This document shows, piece by piece, positions 5,475-6,591 of a DNA stretch of 6,591 bases. Position 1 is the stretch's first letter; every line of letters starts with the position of its first letter. Position numbers and translations under genes: made by a program. The notes beneath the pieces are model-generated. The model worked only from the letters and a program-made list of their open reading frames with translations. It searched no databases and was not told the origin of the DNA. This DNA comes from Candidatus Hydrogenedentota bacterium (GTDB lineage Bacteria > Hydrogenedentota > Hydrogenedentia > Hydrogenedentales > CAITNO01), in the NCBI GenBank assembly GCA_007124105.1, contig SLFT01000360.1:1-6591 (forward strand). The letters run 5' to 3'.

Positions 5475-6179
5475 CTAGATGTCTTGAAAGAGGTCTGGCG
5501 CGAGTTTCCAGGGGCCGCGGGCGGCGCGCTGCTGTGTTGCTTCCTTTAACAGCGTAAGAAACTCCTGGCGCGGTACGGGCTGCGCGCCCATGCGCGCAAG
5601 ATGTGCGGTGGGCATCTGGCAGTCTATGAAGATATCCTGCCGCCGCCGGCAATGCATGGCGAGCGCGACAAGGGCGGCTTTCGAGGCGTTGCTCACCTTT
5701 GAATACATGGATTCCGCGAAGAAGGCCGCGCCGACGCTGACGCCGTAGAGGCCGCCCACCAGTTCGCCGTCGCGCCAGCATTCCACGGAGTGGGCGTAGC
5801 CGCGCGTGTGCAGCAGCGTATAGGCGCGAATTATTTCCGGCAGAATCCAGGTGCCGCCTTGATCCTGGCGCGGCGTATGCGCGCATTGCGCAATGATTTC
5901 CGGAAAGGCTGTGTCCGCGGCAACGTGAAATTCACCGCGCCGCAGTGTCCTGCGCAGTCTTCTGGCTATATGTATCTTCTTCGGGAACATAATCATGCGC
6001 GGGTCCGGCGACCACCAGAGGATGGGGCTTCCTTCGCTGTACCAGGGAAATATGCCGTTGCGATAGGCCGCTATCAAGCGCTCCGGCGAAAGATCGCCGC
6101 CCATGGCAAGCAGCCCATCCTGCGCAAGATGGGGCGGCGGGAACAGGATATTATCGTCGGTCAATCGAAAAACCGGCAT
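5475..6179 (-). CDS. aat: Leucyl/phenylalanyl-tRNA--protein transferase
   Basis: Aat transfers Leu or Phe from aminoacyl-tRNA to proteins with N-terminal Lys or Arg, marking them for ClpS/ClpAP degradation by the N-degron pathway in the cytoplasm. The 234 residues equal the E. coli length. Family blocks occur in order: FPPPHLA (13-19), AMGGDLSPERLIAAYRNGIF (25-44), WWSPDPRM (55-62), GGTWILPEI (108-116), GLYGVSVGAAFFAESMYS (143-160) and FIDCQMPTAHL (184-194). E156, D186 and Q188 fall exactly at the numbers of the E. coli catalytic residues. I chose the ATG at 6179 because GAGAGG lies six bases upstream and family homology starts there; a longer open frame from 6251 overlaps hemW and adds unrelated residues. 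It follows hemW by 13 bases and is presumably translated from the same mRNA. Confidence 0.97.
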   Translation of the reverse strand: MPVFRLTDDNILFPPPHLAQDGLLAMGGDLSPERLIAAYRNGIFPWYSEGSPILWWSPDPRMIMFPKKIHIARRLRRTLRRGEFHVAADTAFPEIIAQCAHTPRQDQGGTWILPEIIRAYTLLHTRGYAHSVECWRDGELVGGLYGVSVGAAFFAESMYSKVSNASKAALVALAMHCRRRQDIFIDCQMPTAHLARMGAQPVPRQEFLTLLKEATQQRAARGPWKLAPDLFQDI

Positions 6180-6185
6180 GGTCAG

Positions 6186-6191
6186 CCTCTC
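6186..6191 (-). promoter_or_regulatory. Ribosome binding site that fixes the aat start
   Basis: GAGAGG on the minus strand, six bases ahead of the ATG at 6179 and within the hemW-aat gap. It rules out the longer reading frame for aat. Confidence 0.75.
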
Positions 6192-6192
6192 A

Positions 6193-6591
6193 TTATCGGG
6201 ATGTTTCCAGCGTTTCAGGGGAGGCGTCCACCAGGGCCAGGCCAATCTCATTATTCAGATAGAACCCCTGCCGCGTCGGATATAAGCGGTCGCCCAGGCG
6301 CCGCAGCAGGCCGCGTTCCTGTAACGTATGCAGCGGCCCGGCAAACCGGTCGTTAAAAGACGCGCCGAAGCGCTCGCAAAACTGCGCATCGGAAATGCCT
6401 GTGCGCAACCTGAAATACTGTATCAGCGTTTCCACCTGCTGTTCATGAGCGCGCAGCGTTTCAATTTTCTTGTTTTTCCCCGGCGCGCGCATGTACGCGT
6501 CCAGACATACGGGATTGCGCATGCGCGCGCCCGCAATATACGAATAGGCGCCGGGGCCAAAACCCGCGTAGGGCTCATTGCGCCAGTATAT
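6193..6591 (-). CDS. hemW: HemW-like radical-SAM protein (coproporphyrinogen III oxidase-like), C-terminal part
   Basis: The frame is open from the right edge to the TAA at 6193-6195, giving the last 132 residues of a protein usually about 380 long. It begins IYWRNEPYAGFGPGAYSYIAG, the well-conserved block after the radical-SAM barrel of HemW/HemN proteins. The HemW C-terminal winged-helix part follows: YFRLRTGISDAQFCERFG, then LHTLQERGLLRRLGDRLYPTRQGFYLNNEIGLALV. HemW binds heme and is implicated in heme delivery; it is not a true coproporphyrinogen dehydrogenase. The CxxxCxxC cluster motif that would confirm the radical-SAM core lies outside the window, so the family call rests on the C-terminus, and a HemN-like paralogue cannot be excluded. 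It is the upstream gene of a hemW-aat operon; the 13-base gap to aat contains the aat ribosome binding site. Confidence 0.92.
   Translation of the reverse strand: MYWRNEPYAGFGPGAYSYIAGARMRNPVCLDAYMRAPGKNKKIETLRAHEQQVETLIQYFRLRTGISDAQFCERFGASFNDRFAGPLHTLQERGLLRRLGDRLYPTRQGFYLNNEIGLALVDASPETLETSR

Noticed and set aside
6180..6251. 24-residue N-terminal extension of Aat
   Set aside because: It overlaps the hemW end, has no family similarity, and the GAGAGG site serves the ATG at 6179.

Overview
The window is bacterial and gene-dense, and most of it is GC-rich. It holds three complete, confidently assigned genes (a metal-type transcriptional regulator, zwf and aat), one complete gene of unknown function, and two genes cut by the window edges (cas3 on the left, hemW on the right). 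Every gene except zwf is on the minus strand. I cannot place the organism firmly. Aat, the dispersed non-coding repeats and the GC-rich coding sequence suit a large-genome environmental bacterium, possibly of a PVC or Hydrogenedentota-like lineage, but that is a weak inference from remembered repeat sequences.

Left part (1-881): the first 183 codons of a Cas3 protein, covering most of its N-terminal HD nuclease domain, run off the left edge. This is the upstream end of a type I CRISPR-Cas operon, most like type I-C. About 330 bases of partly AT-rich DNA separate it from the next gene. They hold a terminator-like hairpin pointing the unexpected way and a short direct repeat. No CRISPR array is visible.

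Middle left (882-3400): a DtxR/MntR-type regulator with its own promoter lies just upstream of a 597-residue exported protein of unknown function, which has a signal peptide, a helical domain, an Ala/Glu-rich coiled coil and a beta-rich C-terminal part. The pair looks like one transcription unit. The gap between them holds a perfect 20-base palindrome.

Middle (3400-3831): a non-coding stretch with a CAGATGGACA tandem repeat and a 142-base element made of two perfect 30-base inverted arms, each containing its own hairpin.

Right part (3832-6591): zwf (glucose-6-phosphate dehydrogenase, entry to the oxidative pentose phosphate pathway) on the plus strand converges with a hemW-aat operon on the minus strand. 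Aat adds Leu/Phe to protein N-termini for N-degron proteolysis, and HemW is a heme-trafficking radical-SAM protein. Between the convergent genes lies a second inverted pair of hairpin modules, built like the first but different in sequence, so zwf is bracketed by two such elements.

The points most worth following up are the CRISPR-Cas locus continuing off the left edge, the regulator/exported-protein pair, and the two REP/BIME-like elements around zwf.
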